Assembly: GCA_963763485.1 (NCBI GenBank)
Contig: CAVXOW010000009.1
Span: 444,225-508,224 of the forward strand
Reading direction: 5' to 3'
DNA: 64,000 bases
Source: CAWCKS01 sp963763485
GTDB taxonomy: Bacteria; Pseudomonadota; Alphaproteobacteria; Rhizobiales; Xanthobacteraceae
Below the pieces are notes generated by a model. It did no database searches. It was not told where the DNA came from and worked only from the letters and a program-made list of their open reading frames with translations. A program made the translations under genes and the position numbers. Below, one piece after another: positions 34,148 through 44,031 of this stretch. Within the stretch, counting starts at the first letter, position 1. The number at the start of each line of letters is the position of its first letter.

Positions 34148-35119
34148 ATGCTGGCGGTGCGCGATCTCACCGTTTCCGTCGGCCCAACAGCGAGGCCGGT
34201 CGACATCGTATCCGGTGTCTCGTTTGCCATCGCGCGTGGTGAGATTCTCGGCCTCGTCGGCGAATCCGGCAGCGGCAAGAGCATGACGTCGCTCGCCATC
34301 ATGGGATTGCTGCCGCGGCCCGGACCAGAGGTGCGCTGCGGGCGCGTCGAACTTGACGGCAGCGATGTCACCGAGCTGCAGCCGTGGCAGCGTGTCGAGG
34401 CCGGCCTTGGCCGGATCGCGATGATTTTTCAGGAGCCGATGACGTCGCTCAATCCGGTCCTGCGGATCGGCGATCAGATCGCGGAGGCAGTCTGCGTCCA
34501 CGATGGCATGTCCGGAAGTGACCTGTCGAAGCGGGTGCGCGAGTTGCTGGAGATGGTGCGGATACCCGATGCCGCCATGCAGCTTTCAGCCTATCCACAC
34601 CAGTTGTCGGGCGGCATGCGTCAGCGGGTCATGATCGCCATTGCACTTGCCTGCCGGCCGCACGTCCTGATCGCCGACGAACCGACCACGGCACTCGACG
34701 TTACGATCCAGATCCAGATCCTTGGCCTGCTCCGCGATCTCTGCGATCGGCTCGACATGGCCATGCTGTTCATCACTCACGATCTGGGTGTGATCGCGCA
34801 GCTCGTCGATCGCGTCGCCGTGATGTACTCCGGACGCATCGTCGAAACCGCACCGGTCGACGAATTGTTCGCTGCACCGGGTCATCACTATACGCGGGGG
34901 TTGATCGACTGCATGCCAGCGCGAAGCCGGACACGCCGCTTGCGCGCGATACCGGGGCAGGCGCCAAGGCCTGGGGTGATCACGGCAGGATGTGTATTCG
35001 CGCCACGCTGTGCCGAAGTGCACGATGTCTGCCGCGCGGAGTCACCGCCGCGGGTTCGCATTTCGGAGCGTCACGAAGCTTTTTGCGTATTCCCCATTGG
35101 CCGGGGGAGGTCGCCTTGA
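34148..35119 (+). CDS. Oligopeptide-type ABC ATPase 1 (DppD/OppD-like)
   Basis: A 323-residue cytoplasmic ATPase. Walker A GESGSGKSMTS (about 39-49), Q-loop FQEPMTSLNP, signature LSGGMRQR (about 155), Walker B VLIADEPTTALD and switch ITHDLG are complete. The C-terminal CVFAPRCAEVHDVCRAESPP is the oligopeptide-type extension, which may bind an Fe-S or metal site. Couples to the second ATPase by a 4-base overlap. Confidence 0.93.
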   Translation: MLAVRDLTVSVGPTARPVDIVSGVSFAIARGEILGLVGESGSGKSMTSLAIMGLLPRPGPEVRCGRVELDGSDVTELQPWQRVEAGLGRIAMIFQEPMTSLNPVLRIGDQIAEAVCVHDGMSGSDLSKRVRELLEMVRIPDAAMQLSAYPHQLSGGMRQRVMIAIALACRPHVLIADEPTTALDVTIQIQILGLLRDLCDRLDMAMLFITHDLGVIAQLVDRVAVMYSGRIVETAPVDELFAAPGHHYTRGLIDCMPARSRTRRLRAIPGQAPRPGVITAGCVFAPRCAEVHDVCRAESPPRVRISERHEAFCVFPIGRGRSP

Positions 35120-36081
35120 GCCGAGAGGCAATTCTCGAAGTTCGCGATCTCAGGACGGCATTTGACGTCAAGCGGCTCGGACGCAAATTGCGATTGCAGG
35201 CGGTCGACGGCGTCACATTGTCCCTTGCCGAGGGCGAGGTCCTCGGGATCGTCGGCGAATCCGGTTGCGGTAAGACGACGGTCGGCCGCTCCATTGTTCG
35301 TCTGGTGCCTGCTCAAAGCGGCTCCGTCGTATTCAAGGGTGTCGATGTGTTAGCTGCGCGCGCCGCCAGCCTGCGCGAATTACGGCTGAAGATCCGTATG
35401 GTCTTCCAGGATCCCTACGCATCGCTCAACCCACGCCGCTCGATCGGCGATTCGGTTGCCGAGGCCGGCGACATCAACGGCACGTTCGTGAGCCGCGCCG
35501 ATCGTGCTGAGCAAATTGCCGGAACTCTTTCCTCTGTCGGACTCGATCCGTCGTTCGCCCAACGCTTCCCGCACGAACTCAGCGGCGGGCAACGCCAACG
35601 TGTCGGCGTGGCGCGGGCCATCCTCCCGACACCAGCGATGATCATCGCGGACGAACCAGTCTCGGCGCTCGACGTTTCGGTGCAGGCTCAGGTCCTGAAT
35701 CTAATGATGGATCTACAAGAGCAGCTGAAGCTCTCGATGCTATTTATCTCGCACGATCTCGGCGTCATCGGGCAGATCAGCGACCGCGTCGCGGTGATGT
35801 ATATGGGTCGGGTCATGGAGCTCGCCGCAACGCCACCAATTCTGGAAAGTCCGATCCATCCGTATACGCGCGCACTGATGAATGCGATTCCGATGCCGGA
35901 CCCGTCTCGTCGAATTGCTGGCGCGATCGAATTGGGCGAGCCGCCAAGCCAGTTCGAGCGGCCGATCGGTTGCGCCTATGCACCGCGATGCCCGCTGGCT
36001 AGCGACCGCTGTGCAAAGGAAGCGCCGCAACTGCGAAAAGTTGAGCAATACGACCGAATGGTCGCATGCCACAACGTTTAG
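35116..36081 (+). CDS. Oligopeptide-type ABC ATPase 2 (DppF/OppF-like)
   Basis: A 321-residue ATPase. Walker A GESGCGKTTVGRS, Q-loop FQDPYASLNP, LSGGQRQRVGVARA, IIADEPVSALDVS and FISHDLG are complete, and the C-terminal Cys motif CAYAPRCPLASDRC is present. The start is a rare TTG at 35116, favoured because GGGGGAGG lies 5 bases upstream and it overlaps the stop before it; the upstream frame is only antisense noise. Last gene of the importer. Confidence 0.92.
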   Translation: MSREAILEVRDLRTAFDVKRLGRKLRLQAVDGVTLSLAEGEVLGIVGESGCGKTTVGRSIVRLVPAQSGSVVFKGVDVLAARAASLRELRLKIRMVFQDPYASLNPRRSIGDSVAEAGDINGTFVSRADRAEQIAGTLSSVGLDPSFAQRFPHELSGGQRQRVGVARAILPTPAMIIADEPVSALDVSVQAQVLNLMMDLQEQLKLSMLFISHDLGVIGQISDRVAVMYMGRVMELAATPPILESPIHPYTRALMNAIPMPDPSRRIAGAIELGEPPSQFERPIGCAYAPRCPLASDRCAKEAPQLRKVEQYDRMVACHNV

Positions 36082-36242
36082 CAACGATTGGGGCTAGGCA
36101 CTTGGAGCACTGCCTGCCGGTCGCCAATTTGGGTCGCAGCAGCGCTGCACCAGTGATCGCGTGCACGGGACGTTCGTCTGCGCAATTGTTCTCGTCGACC
36201 CTCCAACGATCTAATGACGTCGTTTCACGCTAAGGCGTCATG

Positions 36243-36716
36243 TCAGCCGACCTGCTGCCCGCGTTGCATACGCCTGATCGTCTGATCCAGTGCGGACAGA
36301 AAGGCCGAACGGTCACTCGGCTTGAATGGTGGTGGTCCGCCAGTGGACTCCCCGGCTGAGCGAAGGTCGTGCAGGAGGTTTCGCACAGCGAGCGCCATAC
36401 CGATCGACGCTTCCGTCAAGATGCGTCCGCTCGGCGCGATCACACTCGCACCTAGCTTGATGCAACGGCTTGCCAGGGGAATATCGAAGGTCACGACGAT
36501 GGACATCGGGCCGGCGCGCTCGACGATCCAGTTGTCTGCAGCGTCCATGCCGTTTCCTGCTGCAACCCGTTCAATCATGGGGTTCCGAGGCACGCGAATG
36601 AATGCGCCGGCAACGACGGTGACTGGCAGGCCATGACGCGCGGCGACCTTGTAGATCTCGTCTTTTACAGGACAGGCGTCGGCGTCGACATAAATGCGGA
36701 TAGAGGTCTGCGTCAC
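36243..36716 (-). CDS. YaiI/YqxD (UPF0178) family protein
   Basis: A 157-residue protein. IYVDADACPVKDEIYKVA at residues 8-25 is the family signature, and ITFDIPLASRC-type sequence (VTFDIPLASRCI, about 75) follows. The fold resembles PIN/NYN nucleases with conserved Asp residues, so an RNA-cleaving role is suspected but not known. Single gene, convergent with the importer. Confidence 0.93.
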   Translation of the reverse strand: MTQTSIRIYVDADACPVKDEIYKVAARHGLPVTVVAGAFIRVPRNPMIERVAAGNGMDAADNWIVERAGPMSIVVTFDIPLASRCIKLGASVIAPSGRILTEASIGMALAVRNLLHDLRSAGESTGGPPPFKPSDRSAFLSALDQTIRRMQRGQQVG

Positions 36717-37815
36717 AGCTTGTGCTTTCTAGAGGTTCGCGCTGCCAACACAAATACCGATTTCCACTCCTGGCCGCTCGTCGAGCAACGCGATGGCGCC
36801 GCAAGCCGAACATGGAGTCAAGTGATGCTCACAGATCAGATCCTGGGGTCATTGGCCTGGCAATACTTCGCGCCAGACGCGGCGCGCCCAAAATCCCTGC
36901 TATGACATTCCTCAAGAGGGTTTTTGATCGCTCTCGAGTGACTGGTGTGGCGACCACGAACGAAGGAATGTGTATCGGCTCGATTACTTCTTCTTGCTCT
37001 TCTTCTTTTTCGTTGTCTTCTCTGCCGCTCGAAACAGCCTAGACTGTAGCACGCGGCGAGGTCCCCCAAGCCGTCGGCGAGCTGGGTAGTGTGTCTTGCG
37101 AGATTCGCTGGCTCGCCCAGTCTACGGACTGGGCCAAACGGTAGATGCATGGGCAATGGTCGATTTAGGAGGTAACCGCGCTCCAAGCAGTTTCGTGAAT
37201 TCGCCCTCCCTGAGTTGAGCGCTCGGCGCGACGAAAAGGCGACGCTTGGCAAGCTTCGCTGATTTCACGATGGGGTTAGCTGGCGATACCACGCGTCGTC
37301 CGCCAGCAGCGGTATCACGCGCTGCGATGCGTCTTCGCTCTTCGCGGTACGCCGGACAACCGCGATACACAGCGGTGTCCGCCGAAGCATTAGCGAAGGC
37401 GGATGATGCCGCCTGACCGTGTCCTAACGAAGAAGTGCCTGTTTCTACAGGTGTTCTTCAGCTCGGTTTTGGTTCGTACTCGCTATCCTACTCCCGGCAT
37501 TTTTTTGAGAGCTGGTTCGGATCGGGGGAGATAGCCTCTGCAATAGGCTCTTTGGCTATCTTCCGACAACGGCGGCAGCGCTTGCGTTGCACCGCGTCAA
37601 GGGCGTTGCGGGATGGCGGCGGCGCGCGGGTATCGAGACCTCTTGAATTTATTGGCTAGAAGGAGTCCGATACGGCGGCCTCCGTGGAGAACCAACGTCC
37701 GACGAGGCGATCGGAAGCTGGCGGATAAGCCGGACCGATCGGCGAGGGCGAGGGCGATGAGGGAGTGCCAGTCCGCCGAAGTCTTCCTGCGACCATCAAC
37801 CGGCCGGTCCGCCGC
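36717..37815. other. 1.1-kb region without a supported gene; repeat member A
   Basis: Only short, low-quality frames. At 37487-37519, CCTACTCCCGGCA, a run of T and GAGAGCTGGTTCG form a diverged member of the repeat family seen at 46110 and 48093. A minus-strand lysine-rich tail (37037-36987, ending KKKKSKKK) has no start or family. Nothing else can be supported. Confidence 0.6.
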
Positions 37816-38634
37816 ATGAGTGCACGCGCGCCATGCACCGAGACCTCAGGCTCTGCCGCGCAATTGTCGATCGCCGGGGTATCAAAGCACTTTGGCGGCG
37901 TGACCGCCGTCGACGACGTGTCGGTCGACATTCCCAAAGGTCGCATCCTTTCCATCATCGGCCCAAACGGCGCCGGCAAGACCTCGCTCCTGAACATGAT
38001 CTCCGGGTTCTACAAGCCGAACCAGGGGCGCATTGTGCTGGAAGGGCTCGACATCACCCGCAAGAGCCCGAGCGAAATCGCGGCGCTCGGCGTCGCGCGA
38101 ACCTTTCAAAACATTGCACTGTTCAGCGGGCTCACCGTGCTCGACAACTTGATGCTCGGCCGCCACGTCTTGATGCGATCGGGTGTGCTCGAGTGCGTGC
38201 TGTACTGGGGGCCGGCGCAGCGCGAGGAGATCCGGCACCGCGCGGCGTGTGAGGAGATCATTGAGTTCCTGAAGCTTCAGGACCTGCGCAAGCAGCCGAC
38301 CGCTGCCATTGCCTATGGCTTACGCAAACGAGTCGAGCTCGGGCGTGCGCTCGCCCTGGAGCCCAAGGTGCTGCTGCTCGACGAGCCGATGGGCGGCATG
38401 AACCAGGACGAGAAGGAGGACATGGCGCGCTTCATTCTCGACGTCAATCAGGAGCGCAACGTCACTGTCGTTCTCATTGAACATGACATGGGCGTCGTGA
38501 TGGACATTTCAGACCACGTCGTCGTGCTCCATGGCGGCCGCAAGATTGCCGCCGGCGCGCCCTCCGAAGTGCAGAAAGATCCAGCCGTCATCGCGGCTTA
38601 TCTCGGCTCCAACCGGCGAAAAGGGGCAGCATGA
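37816..38634 (+). CDS. livG: Branched-chain-type ABC ATPase (LivG-like)
   Basis: A 272-residue ATPase from the ATG at 37816; a GTG at 37765 would add 17 residues. Walker A GPNGAGKTSLLN, ARTFQNIALFSGLTVLDN with the Q-loop, a family-weak signature YGLRKRVELGRAL, Walker B VLLLDEPMGGMN and switch IEHDMG. The long insert after the Q-loop (LMRSGVLECVLYWGPAQREE) is the LivG mark. First gene of a seven-gene uptake operon; the stop overlaps the CoA ligase (ATGA). Confidence 0.92.
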   Translation: MSARAPCTETSGSAAQLSIAGVSKHFGGVTAVDDVSVDIPKGRILSIIGPNGAGKTSLLNMISGFYKPNQGRIVLEGLDITRKSPSEIAALGVARTFQNIALFSGLTVLDNLMLGRHVLMRSGVLECVLYWGPAQREEIRHRAACEEIIEFLKLQDLRKQPTAAIAYGLRKRVELGRALALEPKVLLLDEPMGGMNQDEKEDMARFILDVNQERNVTVVLIEHDMGVVMDISDHVVVLHGGRKIAAGAPSEVQKDPAVIAAYLGSNRRKGAA

Positions 38635-40574
38635 AGCTAATTGAGAACGCCGACACCAACACGCTCCCTAAGCTTCTTCGCCGCAACATGCAGCGGATCG
38701 GGGCCAAGCCAGGCATGCGCGAAAAAGACCGCGGCATCTGGCAAACCTACTCATGGAGTGATTGCTATACTCACGTGCGGGATTTTGCGCTCGGCCTTGC
38801 GGCGGCAGGCTTCAAACGCGGCGACAAGCTCGCCGTGCTCGGTGACAATCGGGCCAGGCTGTACTGGGCCCAGATTGCCGCGCAAGCCCTCGGCGGCATG
38901 TCGGTGCCGGTCTATCAGGACTCGATCGCCAGTGAGCTCGCTTTCGTGTTCGATCACGCGGAGGTGTCGGTGATCGTCGCCGAGGACCAGGAGCAAGTCG
39001 ACAAGGTGCTGTCACTGGCCGGCCAGCTGAAGGCCCTGAAACTCGTTGTCTATGAGGATCCCCGCGGGATGAGCGGTTACCGCGATGGTATTCTGCGGTC
39101 GTTCGCCGACCTCGAAGACGCGGGGCGTGCCTTTGCCAAGGATCATCCTGACTTCTTTGAGGCGGAGCTGGCAAAGGGGCGCGCGGAGGATGCGGCGCTC
39201 ATCGCCTATACGTCGGGCACCACGGGGAAGTCGAAGGGCGTGCTGTTGAGTCACGCCAACCTGATCTCGACGACGGAGAATTTCGCCGGCATCGAGCGCG
39301 TCGTGGTCGGCGACAACTGGCTGAGTTATCTGCCGATGGGCTGGGTGGGCGACAGCATCTTTTCGCTCGGGGCCTCCCTCGTCGTCGGCGTGACCTGCAA
39401 CTGCCCGGAGAGCCCAGAAACCGTGCAGCGAGACCTGCGCGAACTTGGTCCCAGCGCGCTGCTGGCGCCGCCGCGCATATGGGAAAACATGTTGACGGAG
39501 CTGCAGGTCAAAGCCGCCGATGCATCGCCGTTCAAGCGACGCATCTATGAATATTTCCGCGCGCTGGCGGAGCGGCGGGAGCTCCTAAAGGCCGACGGCA
39601 CGCCGATTCCGGCCGCCATGCAGCTCGGGTATCGGCTTGGCGAATTCCTGGTTTATGGTCCGGTGCGCGATCAGCTCGGCCTGCGTAACGCCACCTGGTG
39701 CCTGACCGGCGGCGCGCCGCTCGGCGCCGATACGTTCCGGTTCTTCCGCTCTTTCGGCGTCAATCTGAAACAGATCTACGGCGCCACCGAGGCTGGCGCG
39801 CTGGTGTGCCTGCAGCGTGACGGCGAGGCCGACCCAAACACCGTGGGCCGAACCATACCGGGCACTGAGGTGCGGCTCGGCGATCGCGGCGAGGTCCAGG
39901 TCAAGGGACCGGGCGTGTTCATCGGCTACTACAAGCAGGACGACGCCACCCGCGACACCATGACGCCCGACGGCTGGTTGAGGACCGGGGACGCCGGCCT
40001 GATCGATCCGCGGGGGCAACTTGCCATTATCGATCGGGCCAAGGACGTCGGCAAACTCAATGACGGCACGCCGTTTGCCCCGCAATTCATCGAGAACAAG
40101 CTGAAGTTCAGCCCCTATATTCGCGAGGCCGTCGCGTTCGGCGATCAGCGCCCGTTCGTCGCCGCGATGATTTCGATCGATCAGACCACCACCGGAAAGT
40201 GGGCGGAGCAGAACGGCCTGCCTTACACCAGCTATACCGACCTTGCGGGCAAGCCCGAGGTGGCGCGGCTCGTTGTCAGCGAGGTGGCCAAGATCAATGC
40301 CACACTGCCGGAGGCGTCGCGGATCCGCCGCATCGTGCTTCTCAACAAGGAGCTCGATGCCGACGACGCTGAACTGACGCGGACCCGCAAGGTGCGGCGC
40401 GCCTATGTCACTGAGAAATACGAGCCGGTGATCGCGGCATTCTACGGCGGCGGCAAGCAAGCCGAGTTGACGGTGGAAATCACCTTCGATGACGGTCGGA
40501 AGAGCCAGCTCACCTCGACGCTGCTGGTCCACGATATCGGCGGAGCTGACGTCGAGGTGCGCAAGGCGGCGTGA
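38631..40574 (+). CDS. AMP-dependent acyl-CoA synthetase (long-chain type)
   Basis: A 647-residue adenylate-forming ligase. The P-loop is AYTSGTTGKSKGVLLSHANL (about 194-213), A5 is QIYGATEAGAL (about 381-391), A7 TPDGWLRTGDAG (about 443-454) and A8 IIDRAKDVGKLNDG. It activates a carboxylic acid with ATP and CoA. It is placed between LivG and LivH, a pattern seen where the Liv-type importer brings in the acid that the ligase traps as CoA ester. Confidence 0.93.
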   Translation: MKLIENADTNTLPKLLRRNMQRIGAKPGMREKDRGIWQTYSWSDCYTHVRDFALGLAAAGFKRGDKLAVLGDNRARLYWAQIAAQALGGMSVPVYQDSIASELAFVFDHAEVSVIVAEDQEQVDKVLSLAGQLKALKLVVYEDPRGMSGYRDGILRSFADLEDAGRAFAKDHPDFFEAELAKGRAEDAALIAYTSGTTGKSKGVLLSHANLISTTENFAGIERVVVGDNWLSYLPMGWVGDSIFSLGASLVVGVTCNCPESPETVQRDLRELGPSALLAPPRIWENMLTELQVKAADASPFKRRIYEYFRALAERRELLKADGTPIPAAMQLGYRLGEFLVYGPVRDQLGLRNATWCLTGGAPLGADTFRFFRSFGVNLKQIYGATEAGALVCLQRDGEADPNTVGRTIPGTEVRLGDRGEVQVKGPGVFIGYYKQDDATRDTMTPDGWLRTGDAGLIDPRGQLAIIDRAKDVGKLNDGTPFAPQFIENKLKFSPYIREAVAFGDQRPFVAAMISIDQTTTGKWAEQNGLPYTSYTDLAGKPEVARLVVSEVAKINATLPEASRIRRIVLLNKELDADDAELTRTRKVRRAYVTEKYEPVIAAFYGGGKQAELTVEITFDDGRKSQLTSTLLVHDIGGADVEVRKAA

Positions 40575-40645
40575 GAGTTGCGGCAGGAAGGTGATGTCGA
40601 TGTCCGTGGTACGAGGCGGCAGTCTGCAATATCAAGGCATGCGCG

Positions 40646-41539
40646 ATGTGGGATGAGCTCGAGTTCGCGTTCGCCCTCATCGTCAGCGGCTTGCTGATCG
40701 GACTGATGTATTCGCTGATCGCGCTCGGCTTTGTGCTGATCTACAAGGCGACGGACGCGATCAATTTTGCGCAGGGCGAATTCGTGATGCTGGCCGGCTT
40801 CATGGCGACGACCGTGCTCGCGGTCGAGTTGCCGATCTGGGTGGCCATCGCCGCCGCCATCCTCGGCATGATCGCGCTCAGCTTTGCGCTTGAACGCGCG
40901 GTGCTGCGGCCGTTGCTGGGCCGTCCGGCCGTGGCCGTGATCATGGCCACAATCGGTCTCGGCAACATCCTGCGCGGCCTGCCGCCGATCACGGTCGGTG
41001 CGCAGACCAGGGCGTTGCCGCTGCCAATCGGCGATGACCCGATCTTCGTCTGGACCGCGGTGATCCCCCCGATCCAGCTGGTCGGCACGATTGTGTCGAT
41101 TGTTTTTCTTGCCGCCTTCACCGTGTTCTTCCTGAAGAGCCGGATGGGCATCGCGTTGCGTGCCGTCGCCGACAACCAGCAGGTTGCAATGGCCATGGGG
41201 ATCAATGTCGAGCGTTATTTCGGCATCGCCTGGGCGATGGCCGGCATCGTATCCGCGCTCGGCGGTATCATCTGGGGCAGCATGCTCGGCGTCGACACCC
41301 AACTCGCGCTGATCGGGCTGAAGGTGTTTCCCGTGGTGATCCTCGGCGGCCTCAACTCGATCGTTGGCGCGGTGGTCGGCGGGCTCATCGTTGGTCTCGT
41401 CGAGAGCCTCGCCGCCGGCTATCTTGACCCCTATGTCGGTGGCGGCACCAAGGATTTCGCGCCGTACGTGCTTATGATCATCATGCTGATGTTCAAGCCC
41501 TACGGCATCTTCGGGACACGTCGGATCGAACGGGTGTAA
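40646..41539 (+). CDS. livH: Branched-chain-type ABC permease (LivH-like)
   Basis: A 297-residue permease with about eight helices. LIYKATDAINFAQGEFVMLA (about 32-51) is the LivH signature, and MGIALRAVADNQQVAMAMGI (about 169-188) is the cytoplasmic coupling loop. GILGGLNSIVGAVVGG-like sequence (ILGGLNSIVGAVVGGL) near 232. Follows the ligase after 71 bases. Confidence 0.93.
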   Translation: MWDELEFAFALIVSGLLIGLMYSLIALGFVLIYKATDAINFAQGEFVMLAGFMATTVLAVELPIWVAIAAAILGMIALSFALERAVLRPLLGRPAVAVIMATIGLGNILRGLPPITVGAQTRALPLPIGDDPIFVWTAVIPPIQLVGTIVSIVFLAAFTVFFLKSRMGIALRAVADNQQVAMAMGINVERYFGIAWAMAGIVSALGGIIWGSMLGVDTQLALIGLKVFPVVILGGLNSIVGAVVGGLIVGLVESLAAGYLDPYVGGGTKDFAPYVLMIIMLMFKPYGIFGTRRIERV

Positions 41540-41550
41540 CGGGCAAACGC

Positions 41551-42618
41551 ATGTTTCATCGCGAAGCGGGCAACTTCAAAACCACCTATGCCGCCGACAT
41601 GGCAGTGTTTCCACTGCCGATCGCGCGCTGGACCGTGCTCGTCATTCTGTTGCTGTTCGCTGTGGTCTTTCCGGCGACCCTTGACGACTACTACCTCTCG
41701 ATCATCAACCTGGTTCTGATCGCTGTCGTCGGCGCGCTCGGTCTCAACATCTTGGTCGGCAATACCGGCCAGATCTCGGTTGGACACGGCGCCTTCATGT
41801 CGGTTGGCGCCTACACCGCAGCCAATCTCGCGGTGCGACTTGGTCTGCCATTCTGGATTACCCTGCCGGCGGGCGGATTGATGGCGGCGCTGATCGGCGC
41901 GGTAGTTGGTATTCCAAGCCTGCGCATCAAGGGCCTCTACCTCGCGATAGCCACGCTCGCGAGCCAGCTCATTATCGAATGGGTGATCAACCACACCCCC
42001 GCGATTTCCGGCGGCGTCCAGGCTTCGATCCAGGTGCCGCGTCCGGTGGTGTTTGGACATGACCTGAGAACCCAGGGCCAGCTCTACTTTTTCCTGCTGT
42101 TCTTCGCCGTCATCGCGATCGTAGGCGCCATCAACATCGTGCGCAGCCGGCTCGGGCGTGCCTTCATCGCAATCCGCGACCAGGATATCGCTGCCGAGAT
42201 CATCGGCATCAATATCTTCCGCTACAAGCTGATCGCCTTTGCAATATCGTCGTTCTACGCGGGCGTGTGCGGTGTTCTCTACACCTACTATTTCGGTATC
42301 GCCAATTACGAGGCGTTTCAGATTGTCGTTTCGATCGACTATCTGGCGATGATCATCATCGGCGGACTTGGTTCCGTGCTCGGCTCGATCCTGGGCGCCA
42401 TCTTCGTCACCATGCTGCCGATCGCGATCCGGCTGTTCGTCGAAACGTTCGGCAGTTACATCTGGGATACCGGCGCGCTCTCGGCCGTGGCAGCCAGCAT
42501 GCGCCTTATCATTTTTGGTCTCCTCATCATCTTCTTCCTGGTGGTGGAGCCCGAAGGTCTGAACCGCCTCTGGCGCAACATTCGCAGTTATTTCCGGGTC
42601 TGGCCGTTCTCGTACTAG
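41551..42618 (+). CDS. livM: Branched-chain-type ABC permease (LivM-like)
   Basis: A 355-residue permease. LGLNILVGNTGQISVGHGAF (about 64-83) and SRLGRAFIAIRDQDIAAEII (about 197-216) are the LivM signatures; ten or so membrane helices. Partner of LivH in the same operon, 11 bases downstream. Confidence 0.93.
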   Translation: MFHREAGNFKTTYAADMAVFPLPIARWTVLVILLLFAVVFPATLDDYYLSIINLVLIAVVGALGLNILVGNTGQISVGHGAFMSVGAYTAANLAVRLGLPFWITLPAGGLMAALIGAVVGIPSLRIKGLYLAIATLASQLIIEWVINHTPAISGGVQASIQVPRPVVFGHDLRTQGQLYFFLLFFAVIAIVGAINIVRSRLGRAFIAIRDQDIAAEIIGINIFRYKLIAFAISSFYAGVCGVLYTYYFGIANYEAFQIVVSIDYLAMIIIGGLGSVLGSILGAIFVTMLPIAIRLFVETFGSYIWDTGALSAVAASMRLIIFGLLIIFFLVVEPEGLNRLWRNIRSYFRVWPFSY

Positions 42619-42662
42619 GATCGTCCAGGCAAGCAACCAGCAGCGTAACCAAGGAGGAAGTC

Positions 42663-43904
42663 ATGTGGAAACAAGCTAGACTTAAGATCAGTCTGTCCCT
42701 TGGCCTCGTCGGCCTCTTGCTCGGGCCCGCCGTGGCCCAAAACAAGGAGGTGCTGATCGGCCTGCAGTGCGACCGCACCGGTGCCACGCAAAATGTCGGC
42801 ACTGTGTTGTGCCCCGCCTATCACGACTACATCGCGCTGGTGAACAGCAAAGGCGGCATCGAGGGCTACAAGGTCAAGGTGGAAGAGATCGACCACGAGT
42901 ACAAGGTGCCGCCGGCGATGGAGGCGCATGAGCGCTTCAAGAAAGACGGCGAGGTGCTCGAAGCGCTTTACGGCACGCCGCAGACCGCCGCGCTGAACGC
43001 GAAGCTTGCGGAAGACAAGATCCCCGGCACCTCTCCGGGCTTCGGCACTTCGGCGGCCGCCGACGGCAAGAAGTTTCCCTACACCTTCCCGATCGCGGCG
43101 AGCTACTGGTCGCAGGCCGCGGCGGCGGTCAAGTTCGCCAAGGACAAGCTCGGCGGCAACCTCAAGGGCAAGAAGATCGCCTACCTTTACTACGACAACC
43201 CGGCCGGCACCGAGCCGTTTCCAATCCTTGAGGACCTCGCCAAGTCCGAGGGCTTCGAGTTGCGGAACTTCGCGGTGCCGCCGCCCGGCCTCGAGATGGC
43301 AGCGCAGATCCTCGACATCACGGCCCGCTTCCGGCCGGATTACATCATCACCCACCTGTTCGGCCGCTCGCCGTCGGTCTCGATCAAGGAGCTGAAGGGC
43401 AAGGGCTATCCGCTGAGTAAGGTAGTGGCGCTGGTGTGGGGCGCCGCAGAAGGCGATATCGTGGCGGCCGGCGGCTTTGGCGTTGCCGAAGGTTACAATT
43501 GCCTGCAATTCGCCGGCGTCGGCGGCGATTACGCGGTGATCAAAGAGATCAACGCCATGTACAAGGCGCAAGGCAAGGAGCCACCGAAGGAGCAGGCGAA
43601 CTCGGTGATCTATAATCGCGGGGTGTTCATAGCGGCGATCCACCTGGAGGCCATTCGCAATGCGATCAAGGCCAAGGGTGGGGCCGCGCCGAACGGCGAG
43701 GATGTCAAGAAGGGTATGGAGCAAATCAAGGACTTCACCCTGGGCGGGCTGGTGCCGCCGCTGAACATCACGCCTGCGGACCACGAGGGTGGCGGCTGGG
43801 TGCAGGTCTGGAGCGTGAAGGGCGGCAAGTTCCAGAAGACGACCGAGTGGTACCAGGCCTATCGCGATGTGATTCAAAAGCACCTTGCGGCGCTGACCAA
43901 CTAG
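42663..43904 (+). CDS. livK: Branched-chain-type ABC substrate-binding protein (LivK-like)
   Basis: A 413-residue periplasmic protein. The signal peptide is KISLSLGLVGLLLGPAVAQN with a cut after AVA. Then VLIGLQCDRTGATQNVGTV and YHDYIALVNSKGGIEGYKVK follow the type I periplasmic fold of amide- and aromatic-acid-binding relatives. AAGGAGGA lies 7 bases before the ATG, the strongest site in the operon, which fits the excess of binding protein needed. Two hairpins follow the stop. Confidence 0.93.
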   Translation: MWKQARLKISLSLGLVGLLLGPAVAQNKEVLIGLQCDRTGATQNVGTVLCPAYHDYIALVNSKGGIEGYKVKVEEIDHEYKVPPAMEAHERFKKDGEVLEALYGTPQTAALNAKLAEDKIPGTSPGFGTSAAADGKKFPYTFPIAASYWSQAAAAVKFAKDKLGGNLKGKKIAYLYYDNPAGTEPFPILEDLAKSEGFELRNFAVPPPGLEMAAQILDITARFRPDYIITHLFGRSPSVSIKELKGKGYPLSKVVALVWGAAEGDIVAAGGFGVAEGYNCLQFAGVGGDYAVIKEINAMYKAQGKEPPKEQANSVIYNRGVFIAAIHLEAIRNAIKAKGGAAPNGEDVKKGMEQIKDFTLGGLVPPLNITPADHEGGGWVQVWSVKGGKFQKTTEWYQAYRDVIQKHLAALTN

Positions 43905-43927
43905 GTCGCGCATGCGCAACCGAAAAG

Positions 43928-44008
43928 CCAAGGCGTGACGGGGGCAACCGATCCCGTTACGCTTTGGCCGCCATCAAGCAGCGAACGGCGACGCGTCGTT
44001 CGCTGCTT
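43928..44008 (+). terminator. Two tandem hairpins between livK and livF
   Basis: Hairpin 1 pairs CCAAGGCGTGACGGG (43928-43942) with CCCGTTACGCTTTGG (43953-43967), two G-U pairs included. Hairpin 2 pairs AAGCAGCGAACGGCG (43976-43990) with CGTCGTTCGCTGCTT (43994-44008) around a 3-base loop. No T run follows, so partial termination or mRNA protection of the binding-protein transcript is more likely than a full stop. Confidence 0.65.
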
Positions 44009-44031
44009 CCATCGTGCTCCGGAACGGGCCC

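Noticed and set aside
36987..37040. Minus-strand lysine-rich tail ending KKKKSKKK
   Set aside because: No start, no ribosome site and no protein-like sequence upstream; a purine run can produce it by chance.
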